From: Varibaculum cambriense DSM 15806 | GTDB taxonomy: Bacteria > Actinomycetota > Actinomycetes > Actinomycetales > Actinomycetaceae | Assembly (NCBI RefSeq): GCF_000420065.1 | Contig: NZ_ATUF01000002.1 | Coordinates: 1,097,666 to 1,161,665, forward strand | Reading direction: 5' to 3' | DNA: 64,000 bases | Shown here: one piece after another, positions 9,153 through 17,880 of the stretch | How the letters are laid out: every line of letters starts with the position of its first letter | Position numbering within the stretch: the first letter of the stretch is position 1 | Program-made: the position numbers and the translations under genes | The notes under the pieces: generated by a model | What the model was told of the DNA's origin: nothing | Databases searched by the model: none | What the model saw: the letters and a program-made list of their open reading frames with translations, nothing else

Positions 9153-10022
9153 ATGAGCAAAGATGCCTCAGACGATAAACCTACCGAATATCTGCCTGGG
9201 GGAGCGATGGCAAATGCCTATGTTCCTCGGGGACGGCAAACTAATCGGCGGATCACTCGACAGGTAGCTCAGCCTGATGTTGATAGCGCCGCGCAAAGAA
9301 AAATCTCGGTACCGAATCCGCCGGCAGGAGCGCCCTCGGCAGTTCCTGATGCCGCTGCCTTAGCCGCAGGCGCCCAAACGGAAGCGATTCCTAACACTAA
9401 TGCTCCCGCCGCAACCAGTACCGGTTATGTTCCTGCCCATGCGGCGGGTACCCGGGTACTTGGTGGCTCCGAGAATCCCTATCCGGATTCGGGAGCGGCT
9501 ACTACCCAGCTACCCCCGATTGATCCCGCCGCTGCCACTCCGGAAGTGGATTCTTATCCGCAGGGGGTTCCTCCCGCCTACGATCCCCAAGTCGACGCGG
9601 AAAAGCTACGGGAAGAGCAAGAATATGAGGAAGAACGCGCCGACAAACGTCGCTTATTGAAAGTGGCGGGAATCGTGACTGCGATTGTGGCGCTACTGAC
9701 GGGAGCGGTAGTGGTAGTGGCGCTAATGATTTCTTCCCGGCAGGTCTTGCCCCCGGAAGAACATGAAACTACGACTTCACAAAGTACTACTACTACTACC
9801 AGCTCTTCGACCCCGGAAACTACCCGCTCCAGTAGTGAAACGAGTGAACCTAGCACCACCCAGCCCACCGAGGTCGAGACCAGGCGGCAACCGAGTGCCA
9901 CGCAAACTACGCCTGCCGCCCCTGCTCCTACCCAGGAGACTCCTACCCCAAAGCCGAGCACCGGCGGGACAGAGAATCCCAGTCCTAACCCCGAACCGAG
10001 CGAGCCCGGAAATAATCAGTAG
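9153..10022 (+). CDS. single-pass membrane protein with Pro/Thr-rich outer tail, unknown
   Basis: 289 residues. Residues 1-165 are hydrophilic and Pro/Ala-rich (likely cytoplasmic and disordered). A charged EEQEYEEERADKRRLLK segment precedes one membrane helix at about 172-195, and the rest is a Thr/Ser/Pro-rich tail that should face outwards and may be glycosylated. There is no signal peptide. Actinobacterial proteins of this build often sit beside cell-wall or division genes, but I do not recognise this one. The ribosome site is GGGAG before ATG 9153. It is monocistronic and ends at a strong shared terminator. Confidence 0.8.
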   Translation: MSKDASDDKPTEYLPGGAMANAYVPRGRQTNRRITRQVAQPDVDSAAQRKISVPNPPAGAPSAVPDAAALAAGAQTEAIPNTNAPAATSTGYVPAHAAGTRVLGGSENPYPDSGAATTQLPPIDPAAATPEVDSYPQGVPPAYDPQVDAEKLREEQEYEEERADKRRLLKVAGIVTAIVALLTGAVVVVALMISSRQVLPPEEHETTTSQSTTTTTSSSTPETTRSSSETSEPSTTQPTEVETRRQPSATQTTPAAPAPTQETPTPKPSTGGTENPSPNPEPSEPGNNQ

Positions 10023-10144
10023 GCACAGGCACTGGCAAGTGAGGAATTAGGGAAAGCAGATTTTAGGGTAATGCCTTATTAGTTCCCTGGATTTCCCATC
10101 AGCAGTGATAGTCCTGTGGAATCAGTTTTTCCTGATGACAAAAT

Positions 10145-10180
10145 AGGACGCGCCTAGGGGATAAAACCTAGGCGCGTCCT
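10145..10180. terminator. bidirectional terminator between convergent genes
   Basis: A perfect 14-bp inverted repeat (10145-10158 with 10167-10180) with an 8-nt loop lies between the plus-strand gene ending at 10022 and ppgK ending at 10210 on the minus strand. On the minus strand it is followed by TATTTTGTC, a partial U-tract. Confidence 0.8.
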
Positions 10181-10209
10181 CAAAATAACCAGTTAAAACC
10201 GGGGGGGAA

Positions 10210-10968
10210 CTAGGCGCGTTTTTGTTGGCGAGCCGCTCCCGCGGCCGCTGCCCCCACGATTCCGGCAGTGTTACGTAACTCGGCAGCAATAATCGGGGTA
10301 GAAATATCTACTAGGGGCAAGAATTTCTCGTGTTTACGGGAGACCCCGCCGCCGACTACGAATAGATCTGGGCTGAAGAGCTTTTCCATTTCCCGGTAAT
10401 ATTTGGTGAGACGTTTAGCCCATTTCTTCCAAGAGAGATCTTCGCGGGTGCGAACTGCCGCCGAGGCGCGGGTTTCCGCGTCATGGCCGCTAACTTCGAT
10501 GTGCCCCAACTCAGTATTAGGTACCATCACCCCGTCCACGAACAGAGCAGTTCCGATTCCCGTCCCCAAAGTGGTGAACACGGTCACGCCCGGCTGGTCT
10601 TTGAACACCCCGTACTGTTGTTCGGCCAACCCGGCAGCATCCGCATCATTTAGTACAGCGACCGGGCGCCCGATAGCCTCGGAAAATACTTCGATCGCAT
10701 TCTTTCCAACCCACTCTTGATCCAGGTTCGCCATAAAACGGACGTAGCCGCCCGGGAGCGGACCCGGGAAGCAAATTCCTACTGGAACGTCCTCGGGAAG
10801 GTCAAAATGAGCGAGGACATCCGCTGCGGTTTTCGATACCGCTTGCGGGGTTGCCGGGTAAGGGGTTTCAATCCGGAAACGTTCCTGAGTTAACTCTCCG
10901 GTTTCTAAATCGACCGGAGCTCCTTTAACTCCAGATCCGCCGATATCGATACCAAATGCGATAGCCAT
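10210..10968 (-). CDS. ppgK: polyphosphate glucokinase
   Basis: 252 residues of the ROK/ASKHA fold. It phosphorylates glucose to glucose-6-phosphate using polyphosphate (and ATP), a typical actinobacterial enzyme. The phosphate-1 loop is FGIDIGGSGVKGAPVD, the middle motif is FTTLGTGIGTALF, and ELGHIEVSGHDAE resembles the PpgK form of the ROK region rather than the four-Cys zinc motif of common ROK kinases. It starts 3 nt after the stop of map on the same strand, so map-ppgK are one operon. The C-terminus ends at the shared hairpin 10145-10180. Confidence 0.93.
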   Translation of the reverse strand: MAIAFGIDIGGSGVKGAPVDLETGELTQERFRIETPYPATPQAVSKTAADVLAHFDLPEDVPVGICFPGPLPGGYVRFMANLDQEWVGKNAIEVFSEAIGRPVAVLNDADAAGLAEQQYGVFKDQPGVTVFTTLGTGIGTALFVDGVMVPNTELGHIEVSGHDAETRASAAVRTREDLSWKKWAKRLTKYYREMEKLFSPDLFVVGGGVSRKHEKFLPLVDISTPIIAAELRNTAGIVGAAAAGAARQQKRA

Positions 10969-10971
10969 TAG

Positions 10972-11883
10972 CTACTCCTTGCTAGGCAGGGTCAGTATTT
11001 GCGCACCTTCTTCAGTTACCACCACAGTGTGTTCGAACTGAGCTGTGCGCGAGCGGTCCTTGGTGACCACTGTCCAACCATTATGCCATTGTTCCCACTC
11101 GATTGTCCCCAAGGTCAGCATCGGCTCGATAGTAAACACCATTCCCGGCTCCATTACGGTGCCATAAGAGGGCGCGCAATCATAGTGAGGAATGATCAGA
11201 CCCGAATGGAACGCCTCCCCCACGCCGTGACCGGTAAAATCGCGTACCACTCCGTAACGAAAACGTTTCGCGTAAGCGCTGATTACCCGGCCAATAATGT
11301 TGACTTCGCGTCCCGGCTTCACCGCTTTGATTCCCCGCATCATGGCGTTATAAGTGCGCTCTACCAGCAGCTGGGATTCTTTATCCACCTGACCTACGCT
11401 AAACATGGCGCAGGTATCTCCGTGTACCCCGTCCTTGTAGGCGGTGATATCCACGTTGACAATATCGCCTTCCTGTAGCGGTTTATCGTCCGGGATTCCG
11501 TGACAAATAACTTCATTTACCGAGGTACACAGGGATTTTGGAAATCCCATATAGTTCAGACAGGATGGGTAGGCTCCCTGAGAAATAATATATTCGTGAC
11601 CGATTTTATCTAGTTCATCGGTGGTTATCCCCGGGCGAACGGCCTTTCCTACCAGTGCGAGGGCATCGGCAGCGATCTGTCCCGCGGCACGAATTTTTTC
11701 GACTGTTTCCGGGGATTTGGTATCGGAAGCAGTCACCTTTTCGGGGCCATTATGGAACAGGTATTCCGGGCGTTCGATATTTTTAGGTACCTCTAGCTCG
11801 GGGCTGACCTTTCCGGCTTCCTGATTTCCTAGTGGGGCACGTTCGGCAAGTTCTTTGAGGCTAAGTCCTGGATATTCATTCAT
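10972..11883 (-). CDS. map: type I methionine aminopeptidase
   Basis: 303 residues. It removes the initiator methionine from nascent proteins. The five metal ligands are all visible: Asp in NVDITAYKDG, Asp in GVHGDTCAM, His in TGHGVGEAFH, Glu in FTIEPML and Glu in QFEHTVVV. The roughly 45-residue N-terminal extension before the catalytic core is as in actinobacterial MetAP1c-type enzymes. The gene is upstream of ppgK in a two-gene operon; no obvious functional link connects the two. Confidence 0.95.
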   Translation of the reverse strand: MNEYPGLSLKELAERAPLGNQEAGKVSPELEVPKNIERPEYLFHNGPEKVTASDTKSPETVEKIRAAGQIAADALALVGKAVRPGITTDELDKIGHEYIISQGAYPSCLNYMGFPKSLCTSVNEVICHGIPDDKPLQEGDIVNVDITAYKDGVHGDTCAMFSVGQVDKESQLLVERTYNAMMRGIKAVKPGREVNIIGRVISAYAKRFRYGVVRDFTGHGVGEAFHSGLIIPHYDCAPSYGTVMEPGMVFTIEPMLTLGTIEWEQWHNGWTVVTKDRSRTAQFEHTVVVTEEGAQILTLPSKE

Positions 11884-12011
11884 ACCGCTATTCTACGCGT
11901 TCGGGTAAAGGTTCCAGATTTTAAGTATTTTATTCCGCGGTTGCAGGTATCTGGGATGAGGATGCACTTTGGCAGCCGCAGCTAGCTAAAAACTACCGGC
12001 AGTGAAAAACT

Positions 12012-12836
12012 CTAGACCGACTCGCGGGCAACATATTGCAGAATTTGGCCGCCGGGGGCTTGTCCCAGGTCGAGCTCGTCGCCCTCGCGCTGGGCAATAT
12101 GTATTAACTCTTGATAGGCCAAAGCGGGAGTATCCACTGTTACCGAGGACAGCGGTGGCCGCGATACTTGACCGGAGGGAGAATCATAGCCACCTACCAC
12201 GGAGGCATCTTGGGGGACCATTTTGCCGCATTCGCGCAATCCATGTACCACTGCCATTGCGGTTAAATCATCCATGGCGCAGAAACCATCTAAAGTGGGG
12301 TTCTTTTGCAGGGCCCCTAGTAAGTAGGAGGGAATATTCTCGGGATCTTCGGGAAGAATCAGCTGGGTGGGAGCAGATAGCCCCGCCGCCTGGCAAGCCA
12401 TTTGTGCGAAGAAATAATAAACGGTAGCGGCCTCGTCAGGGTATTTACCTTGCCAATGCACAAAGGCCAGATGACGACGATTACGTGCCTGCAAGGCGTC
12501 AACCTGGATTTTTAGCATTTGGAAGGTCATTAAACTGGCTGGATTCTGTCGGTCCTTCCCGTGCATCACCGAATCAAGTACTGTAGCGCCACATTCTTTT
12601 AAGAGGTCAAGAGTGTTTTGATCTAGTGGTAGAAGCGGCAAAACCGCGGCATCTGTTTCTTTAATGGTGGAGACCAGATTATCAGGATGATCCTTGAGGT
12701 GAACCGTGCAAACCACGCTAACCCCGGCCTGGGCTAGCAGTACCGTCATATCACGCAACAAAGCAGAGTTAATGGCGCCCATGTCAACGCAGGGCACAAC
12801 GATATCAACTTTCGTTTTTCCAGCCAGGGTCGCCAA
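12012..12836 (-). CDS. LacI/GalR-type ligand-binding protein without DNA-binding domain
   Basis: 274 residues starting at TTG 12836 with a strong ribosome site GAGGAGG (12841-12847). The whole protein matches the effector-binding half of LacI-family repressors: LKIQVDALQARNRRHLAFVH near the middle and FCAMDDLTAMAVVHGLRE...VPQDASVVGGYD near the end. The usual 60-residue N-terminal helix-turn-helix and hinge are absent. In frame upstream there is a TAA at 12876-12878 and no coding space before pheS. There is no signal peptide, so it is not an exported sugar-binding protein either. It may be a degenerate regulator or a ligand-sensing subunit; no sugar genes are adjacent. It is divergent from pheS. 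Confidence 0.75.
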   Translation of the reverse strand: MATLAGKTKVDIVVPCVDMGAINSALLRDMTVLLAQAGVSVVCTVHLKDHPDNLVSTIKETDAAVLPLLPLDQNTLDLLKECGATVLDSVMHGKDRQNPASLMTFQMLKIQVDALQARNRRHLAFVHWQGKYPDEAATVYYFFAQMACQAAGLSAPTQLILPEDPENIPSYLLGALQKNPTLDGFCAMDDLTAMAVVHGLRECGKMVPQDASVVGGYDSPSGQVSRPPLSSVTVDTPALAYQELIHIAQREGDELDLGQAPGGQILQYVARESV

Positions 12837-13030
12837 AATGCCTCCTCGATTGCAAGTCTGATTCCATTCTACATATTAATGATGTTCAAGCCGCTAATCT
12901 TGGTTTTTTAATGCCGAGGAGGGTGTGAAATCTGCAAACTTTTCGTTAAGCGGTCTTAAATTACCCCAGAATTTGCTCGGCAACTAGAGTGGAAGACAAA
13001 AGAGAAAGAAATATCAAGAAAGGTGAACCT

Positions 13031-14116
13031 GTGTCTGAAGCGACCACACCTATCTCCCCGCTAGATCAAGAGGGAATAGCCCAGGCAGTTGCGGCGGCGG
13101 AAGCCGATTTTTCTGCTGCCGGCTCGCTAGAAGAATTAAAGAGGGCGCGCGGAGCTCATCTGGGCGACAGTGCGCCGATCATCCTGGCTAACCGGGAGAT
13201 TCGTAACCTCGATAAGAAAGACAAAGCCCAGGCAGGCAAGAATCTGGGTGGCGCTAAGAAACAGCTGCATGCTGCCTATGACCAGCGCCTAGCCGCCCTC
13301 GAGAAGGAAAAAGAAGCCCAAACTTTGGCGGCGGAGGCTCTGGACGTAACCCAGGTTGCCGAGCGTTACCCGCAAGGGGCGCGTCATCCCCTGGAAACCC
13401 TGATGGAAGATATTTCTGATTTTTTCGTGTCTATGGGTTGGGAAATCGCGGAAGGCCCGGAAATCGAACACGAATGGTTCAACTTTGATTCCCTCAACAT
13501 CGATCCGGATCACCCGGCGCGGCAAGAGCAGGACACCCTCTATGTAGATGGGCGTTCCCTGGGAGGAGAAAACCCTGGGGATGGCAACTTGGTGCTGCGT
13601 ACCCACACTTCACCGGTACAGGCACGAGTAATGCTTTCGCGGGGCGTCCCGGTCTATATTGCTTGCCCCGGGAAAGTTTTCCGCGCCGATGAACTGGACG
13701 CCACCCACACCCCGGTGTTTCACCAGGTAGAGGGGTTAGCTGTAGATAAGGGGCTGACGATGGCAGACTTGAAAGGCACCCTGGATCATTTCGCACAATC
13801 CATGTTCGGAATGGAAGCCAAAACCCGGCTGCGTCCCTCGTTCTTCCCCTTTACTGAGCCCAGCGCAGAAATGGATCTGTGGTTCCCGCAAAAGAAAGGC
13901 GGGCCCGGCTGGATTGAATGGGGCGGCTGCGGCATGGTAAACCCGAATGTGCTTACCGCCTGCGGAATCGACCCCAATGTGTATTCCGGGTTCGCCTTCG
14001 GGATGGGCATTGAACGCACCCTAATGCTGCGACATGGAATCACCGATATGCACGATATTGTCGAGGGCGACGTGCGATTTTCTAAACAGTTCGGCACTAC
14101 CGGAAGGGGAAACTAG
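13031..14116 (+). CDS. pheS: phenylalanyl-tRNA synthetase alpha subunit
   Basis: Charges tRNA-Phe as an alpha2-beta2 complex with PheT. The catalytic class II core shows [18 protein letters not shown] (motif 2), [10 protein letters not shown] and [17 protein letters not shown] (motif 3). The N-terminal coiled coil that grips tRNA covers roughly residues 20-100. I prefer GTG 13031 (ribosome site AAAGGTGA), giving 361 residues; an in-frame GTG at 12989 would add 14 residues. pheT begins 2 nt after the stop, a tight operon. No T-box is seen in the leader. Confidence 0.95.
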   Translation: MSEATTPISPLDQEGIAQAVAAAEADFSAAGSLEELKRARGAHLGDSAPIILANREIRNLDKKDKAQAGKNLGGAKKQLHAAYDQRLAALEKEKEAQTLAAEALDVTQVAERYPQGARHPLETLMEDISDFFVSMGWEIAEGPEIEHEWFNFDSLNIDPDHPARQEQDTLYVDGRSLGGENPGDGNLVLRTHTSPVQARVMLSRGVPVYIACPGKVFRADELDATHTPVFHQVEGLAVDKGLTMADLKGTLDHFAQSMFGMEAKTRLRPSFFPFTEPSAEMDLWFPQKKGGPGWIEWGGCGMVNPNVLTACGIDPNVYSGFAFGMGIERTLMLRHGITDMHDIVEGDVRFSKQFGTTGRGN

Positions 14117-14118
14117 CA

Positions 14119-16767
14119 ATGCCATTTGTAGCGCTTGATTGGCTAAAAGATCACGTCGAGGTAGTGCCGGGTACGGATATCAAACAGCTTTCCTATGACC
14201 TGGTGAAGGTAGGATTGGAAGAAGAAGCGATCCATCCCGCCGCGGTAATCGGACCTCTGGTGGCGGGACGGGTTTTGACCCTGGATGCCAAAGAACAATC
14301 CAATGGGAAAGTCATTAACTATTGTCGAGTCGATGTCGGCGAGTTTAATGACCGTCCCGGGGAAGGAAAAGAGCCCTCCGAGCTGCCCAGTCGTGGAATT
14401 ATTTGCGGCGCCCACAACTTTAAAGTGGGAGATTTAGTAGTGGTGTCACTGCCGGGCGCAGTTTTGCCCGGTGATTTCCAGATTGCCGCCCGCAAAACCT
14501 ATGGACACGTTTCTGACGGAATGATTTGTTCTCAGCGGGAACTGGGGATTGGTGATGACCATGCCGGAATCATCGTCCTGGAGCAGTTACTGCCCGAAAA
14601 AGCCGCAGCCGGGGAGCTGCCCGCGCCTGGCGAATCAGTGATTGAACTGTTGGGATTAGGGGAGGAAACCCTAGAAATCAATATCACCCCCGATCGCGGC
14701 TACTGTTTCGCAATGCGCGGGGTGGGACGCGAATATGCCCATTCCACGGGGGCTAAGTTCACTGACTTGGGGCTGGCGGAAAATCTGCCTTCCGGGTCAG
14801 TATCGGCGGCCACCGCGGATGGTTTCGTAGTTAAAGTCGCAGATGAGACCCCGGTAAACGGCAAGGTTGGTTGCGACCGGTTTGTGACTCGCATCGTGAC
14901 CGGCATTGATGCGCAGGCGCCGACTCCCGACTGGATGGTGCGCCGCCTAGAACAGGCAGGAATGCGTTCTATTTCTTTGGCAGTCGATGCCACCAACTAT
15001 GTGATGCTGGATTTGGGGCAGCCCCTGCACGCCTATGACCTGGATAAAGTGTGTGGTCCGATCGTGGTTCGCCGGGCGAAAGCCGGCGAAAAGCTGACTA
15101 CCCTCGATGAGGTAGAGCGCAGCCTGGATCCCGAAGATTTACTGATCACCGACTCCCCGCAGGGAGCAGAAGGTTCCCGCGTGCTCGGTTTGGCCGGAGT
15201 TATGGGAGGGGCCTCCACTGAAGTGACCGCCGATACGGTGAATGTGCTGGTAGAGGCAGCACATTTCCAGCCTACTTCGATTGCGCGTACTGCGCGGCGG
15301 CATAAATTGCCATCCGAAGCCTCCAAACGTTTCGAACGTGGCGTGGACTTCGAGCTAGCGCCGGTAGCTGCCCAGCGGGTAGTAGATATTCTGGTGGAAT
15401 ATGGTGGGGGCACCGATAGTGGGCGGGTCAGCGACCTCAATAACACCGAGCCGTTTGCAGAAATCGTGATGCCACTGCATGAACCGGCACGGCTGACCGG
15501 GGTGGAATATGATCAAGAAACCATCACTGGTCTGCTGAAAGACGTGGGATGTGAAGTGCGGGTGGAAGAGGGCAACGTTATTGCCCAGCCGCCTTCGTGG
15601 CGTCCCGATTTGACCGGACCAGCGCACCTGGTAGAAGAAATTGCCCGGCTGGCCGGCTATGACACCATTCCTTCGCGCAGGCCGCGCCCGATTGCCGGAC
15701 GCGGATATACCCCCAAGCAGCGGGCCCGCCGCGATGTGGGGCGGGCGCTGGCGCAAGGCGGCCTGGTACAGGTACTTTCGTATCCCTTTATTTCCGAGGA
15801 TGTATTTGACGATGAACTGCTAGGGGAAAAGGATGTGCGGCGCCAGGCGGTGCGGGTGGCTAACCCCCTGGCGGATGATCAACCGTTGCTGCGCACTTCG
15901 CTGCTAGATACTTTGCTAGGGGTGGCTCGGCGCAATATTGCCCGTGGTAATGAGCAGTGCGCGATTTTTGAAACCGGTTTGGTTACCCGGGGAATGGGAA
16001 CTGAACTTACCGGTTCTTTCGGGGTGGAGCAAAAACCGGATCCTGACCAGCAGCGCGCCCTCGAAAAAGGAGTTCCTTACCAGCCGGAGCATATTGCTGG
16101 TGTCCTGGTGGGGCAGGCAGAATTGGCGGGTTCGTTGAGTGCTGGCCGCGCTTATGATTGGGCGGACGCGGTAGAGTTCGTGACTACGGTGGCGCAAACT
16201 TTGGCGGTACCGATGCGCGTGCAAGGCAAAGATGGTCGCCAGCGCCTAGCTAACGATAACGTGATGGGCGAGCCGGGTTCGCCCGAAGCAGTCGCGCCCT
16301 TCCATCCGGGGCGGTGCGCGCGGATCGTGGTACGGGGAGCCTGCGTTGGTTTAGCCGGGCAGCTCCACCCGGCGGTTTGCCGCAATTTCGGGTTGCCGGA
16401 ATCTGCTTGCGCGTTCGAGATTGATTTCGAGAAGTTCACGGCCGCCATGCCGAAGAAAGATTTGCAGGTTAAGCCAGTATCGTCCTTCCCGCCCGCGAAA
16501 GAAGATATTGCGCTGGTAGTGGATGCGGATATTCCCGCAGCGGATGTGCAGCAGGTGATTGAGAAACAAGCGGGAGACTTGCTAGAGGAAGTACGTCTTT
16601 TCGATGTTTTCAGTGGCGACCAGCTGGGCGAAGGCAAGAAGTCGCTGGCGTTCTCGGTGAAGATTCGCTCTGGGGAAGGCACGCTCAGTGCTAGCGAGAT
16701 TCAGGCGGTACGCACCCGGATCATCAAGGCTACCGCGAAGAAGTTTAAGGCTACTTTGCGCGCCTAA
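14119..16767 (+). CDS. pheT: phenylalanyl-tRNA synthetase beta subunit
   Basis: 882 residues, slightly longer than usual. The N-terminal tRNA-binding (EMAP-like) domain covers about residues 40-155. B3/B4 editing-domain features such as LAVDATNYVMLDLGQPLHAYD and the B5 domain follow, then the catalytic-like core, and a C-terminal ferredoxin-fold anticodon-binding domain (FPPAKEDIALVVDADIPAADV to the end). It acts with PheS. There is a 2-nt gap to pheS. A hairpin at 16786-16815 follows the stop. Confidence 0.96.
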   Translation: MPFVALDWLKDHVEVVPGTDIKQLSYDLVKVGLEEEAIHPAAVIGPLVAGRVLTLDAKEQSNGKVINYCRVDVGEFNDRPGEGKEPSELPSRGIICGAHNFKVGDLVVVSLPGAVLPGDFQIAARKTYGHVSDGMICSQRELGIGDDHAGIIVLEQLLPEKAAAGELPAPGESVIELLGLGEETLEINITPDRGYCFAMRGVGREYAHSTGAKFTDLGLAENLPSGSVSAATADGFVVKVADETPVNGKVGCDRFVTRIVTGIDAQAPTPDWMVRRLEQAGMRSISLAVDATNYVMLDLGQPLHAYDLDKVCGPIVVRRAKAGEKLTTLDEVERSLDPEDLLITDSPQGAEGSRVLGLAGVMGGASTEVTADTVNVLVEAAHFQPTSIARTARRHKLPSEASKRFERGVDFELAPVAAQRVVDILVEYGGGTDSGRVSDLNNTEPFAEIVMPLHEPARLTGVEYDQETITGLLKDVGCEVRVEEGNVIAQPPSWRPDLTGPAHLVEEIARLAGYDTIPSRRPRPIAGRGYTPKQRARRDVGRALAQGGLVQVLSYPFISEDVFDDELLGEKDVRRQAVRVANPLADDQPLLRTSLLDTLLGVARRNIARGNEQCAIFETGLVTRGMGTELTGSFGVEQKPDPDQQRALEKGVPYQPEHIAGVLVGQAELAGSLSAGRAYDWADAVEFVTTVAQTLAVPMRVQGKDGRQRLANDNVMGEPGSPEAVAPFHPGRCARIVVRGACVGLAGQLHPAVCRNFGLPESACAFEIDFEKFTAAMPKKDLQVKPVSSFPPAKEDIALVVDADIPAADVQQVIEKQAGDLLEEVRLFDVFSGDQLGEGKKSLAFSVKIRSGEGTLSASEIQAVRTRIIKATAKKFKATLRA

Positions 16768-16785
16768 CAAAGATAATTGTTGGCG

Positions 16786-16815
16786 GCGGTGAGGGCGTAA
16801 ACTCGTCCTCACCGC
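16786..16815. terminator. hairpin between pheT and convergent tRNA-Met
   Basis: A 9-bp perfect stem (16786-16794 with 16807-16815) with a 12-nt loop comes 19 nt after the pheT stop and is followed by TAAAAATATC. It is a plausible terminator for pheST and for the tRNA-Met transcript coming from the other side. The U-tract is poor. Confidence 0.5.
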
Positions 16816-16861
16816 TAAAAATATCAAAAGTGAGCGGTGTGGGGAGCAAGGAATACATGGG

Positions 16862-16936
16862 TGCCCCGTGCGGGACTTGAACCCGCGACCCACGAATTAT
16901 GAGTTCGCTGCTACTAACCAACTGAGCTAACGGGGC
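16862..16936 (-). tRNA. tRNA-Met (CAT), D-arm with one extra base
   Basis: The minus strand folds into a cloverleaf with acceptor GCCCCGT/ACGGGGC, anticodon stem GCGAA/TTCGT, loop CTCATAA (anticodon CAT), and T-arm GCGGG-TTCAAGT-CCCGC. The discriminator is A and CCA is not encoded as such. The D-arm reads GCTC-AGTTGGTTAG-TAGC, one base longer than the normal TTAGAGC form. The D-stem keeps three pairs plus a C-T mismatch. An elongator Met tRNA is most likely, but a CAT tRNA read as Ile after lysidine modification cannot be excluded by eye. Confidence 0.85.
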
Positions 16937-16992
16937 GAATCTAGCCTACCGGATGGTGGGCGGAATACTGAATTTTGTTTAGGGTTGAGAAC

Positions 16993-17511
16993 GTGACGAA
17001 CATTTTGCGAAAATTGCAGGGACGCAGGGTCCCGGAGGCGGTTAAAAGCGTCCTCACCTCCTCGGATAGAGTTTTCGAATTCTTGGAGGTAGCGGAGGAG
17101 CGCTTCTTAGTGGTGACCATGCAGGCATTAACGGAAGTGGAATCGGGGCAGGTAAAGTCCCGTTTTGGTTGGGATGAAGTTTCTCACGCCCGCTGGGATA
17201 GTGAGGCGGGCACGCTGCGGATTGTTTTCCATGAGGGTGAAGATCTGGTGCTTACCCCGATTGAGGCTCCCAAACACAACTTCATGGACATCATCCGGGA
17301 AGCGTTAAGCGAGGCGCAGGTATTTGTTACCCCGCTGGAACTACCTTCCGGACAGAGAGTTAGCGCACAGATATTACGTGACGATAACCGCAATTTACGT
17401 TTACATCCTCCCATAGCAAGCTTTGAAAACCCGGGTGACCAGCAGTATCTGCGTTCGATAGCGGCTGAGTGGGAACAGAAATTGGGGATAGTTCTCGACC
17501 TGGAAGATTAG
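16993..17511 (+). CDS. hypothetical protein, 172 aa
   Basis: I do not recognise this protein. It has no signal peptide or membrane helix and is acidic and globular-looking, with alternating beta-like stretches (RFLVVTMQAL, TLRIVFHEGEDLVLTPI) and a helical C-terminus (YLRSIAAEWEQKLGIVLDLED). The start is chosen at GTG 16993, with AGGG at 16981-16984 as ribosome site; a TTG at 16975 would add six residues. It sits alone between the divergent tRNA-Met and the co-directional tRNA-Asn. Codon use is like that of its neighbours, so it is probably an ordinary chromosomal gene. Confidence 0.7.
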   Translation: MTNILRKLQGRRVPEAVKSVLTSSDRVFEFLEVAEERFLVVTMQALTEVESGQVKSRFGWDEVSHARWDSEAGTLRIVFHEGEDLVLTPIEAPKHNFMDIIREALSEAQVFVTPLELPSGQRVSAQILRDDNRNLRLHPPIASFENPGDQQYLRSIAAEWEQKLGIVLDLED

Positions 17512-17549
17512 GAACTTTCGCTCTCTCACGGTAGTCTTATTCAAGTCGA

Positions 17550-17621
17550 TCCCCCATAGCTCAACGGTAGAGCATTCGACTGTTAATCGAAGGGTTACTG
17601 GTTCGAATCCAGTTGGGGGAG
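17550..17621 (+). tRNA. tRNA-Asn (GTT)
   Basis: Acceptor TCCCCCA/TGGGGGA, D-arm GCTCAACGGTAGAGC, anticodon stem TTCGA/TCGAA with loop CTGTTAA (anticodon GTT), T-arm CTGG-TTCGAAT-CCAG. The discriminator is G and CCA is not encoded. A terminator follows 8 nt later. Confidence 0.95.
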
Positions 17622-17628
17622 CTCAAAA

Positions 17629-17665
17629 CCTCAGTGCTCGCTGGCACTGAGGATTTTTTATTTTA
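17629..17665 (+). terminator. intrinsic terminator of tRNA-Asn
   Basis: A 9-bp perfect stem (17629-17637 with 17644-17652) with a 6-nt loop is followed by ATTTTTTATTTT, the clearest U-tract in the window. Confidence 0.9.
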
Positions 17666-17880
17666 CCGCTGATGCTAGGGGCGGTCGAAGCAGATAATCA
17701 GGGAAGGTTGTCCCTGCGCTGCGCTTGTGCGACTTACGTCCGTTAGTGGCTATGTAACTATCTGATAGGCTCTTAATTGTCTGCCCTGGTGATTCTAATC
17801 ACCGTTAGGGGCGCTCCAAATTTCAAAGTTGAGGGTAGAGATAGGTCATTGAGGGGTGACCTAAAGGAGATTGTTACGCA
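17666..17880. other. intergenic region before the large surface protein
   Basis: No gene or RNA recognised. The last 20 bases hold AAAGGAG, the ribosome site of the CAP protein, about 12 nt before its ATG. A promoter must lie here, but no hexamer pair stands out. Confidence 0.5.

Noticed and set aside
12876..13030. A hidden helix-turn-helix upstream of the LacI-like gene
   Set aside because: There is a stop in frame at 12876-12878 and no frame in the gap resembles a LacI head; too little space before pheS.
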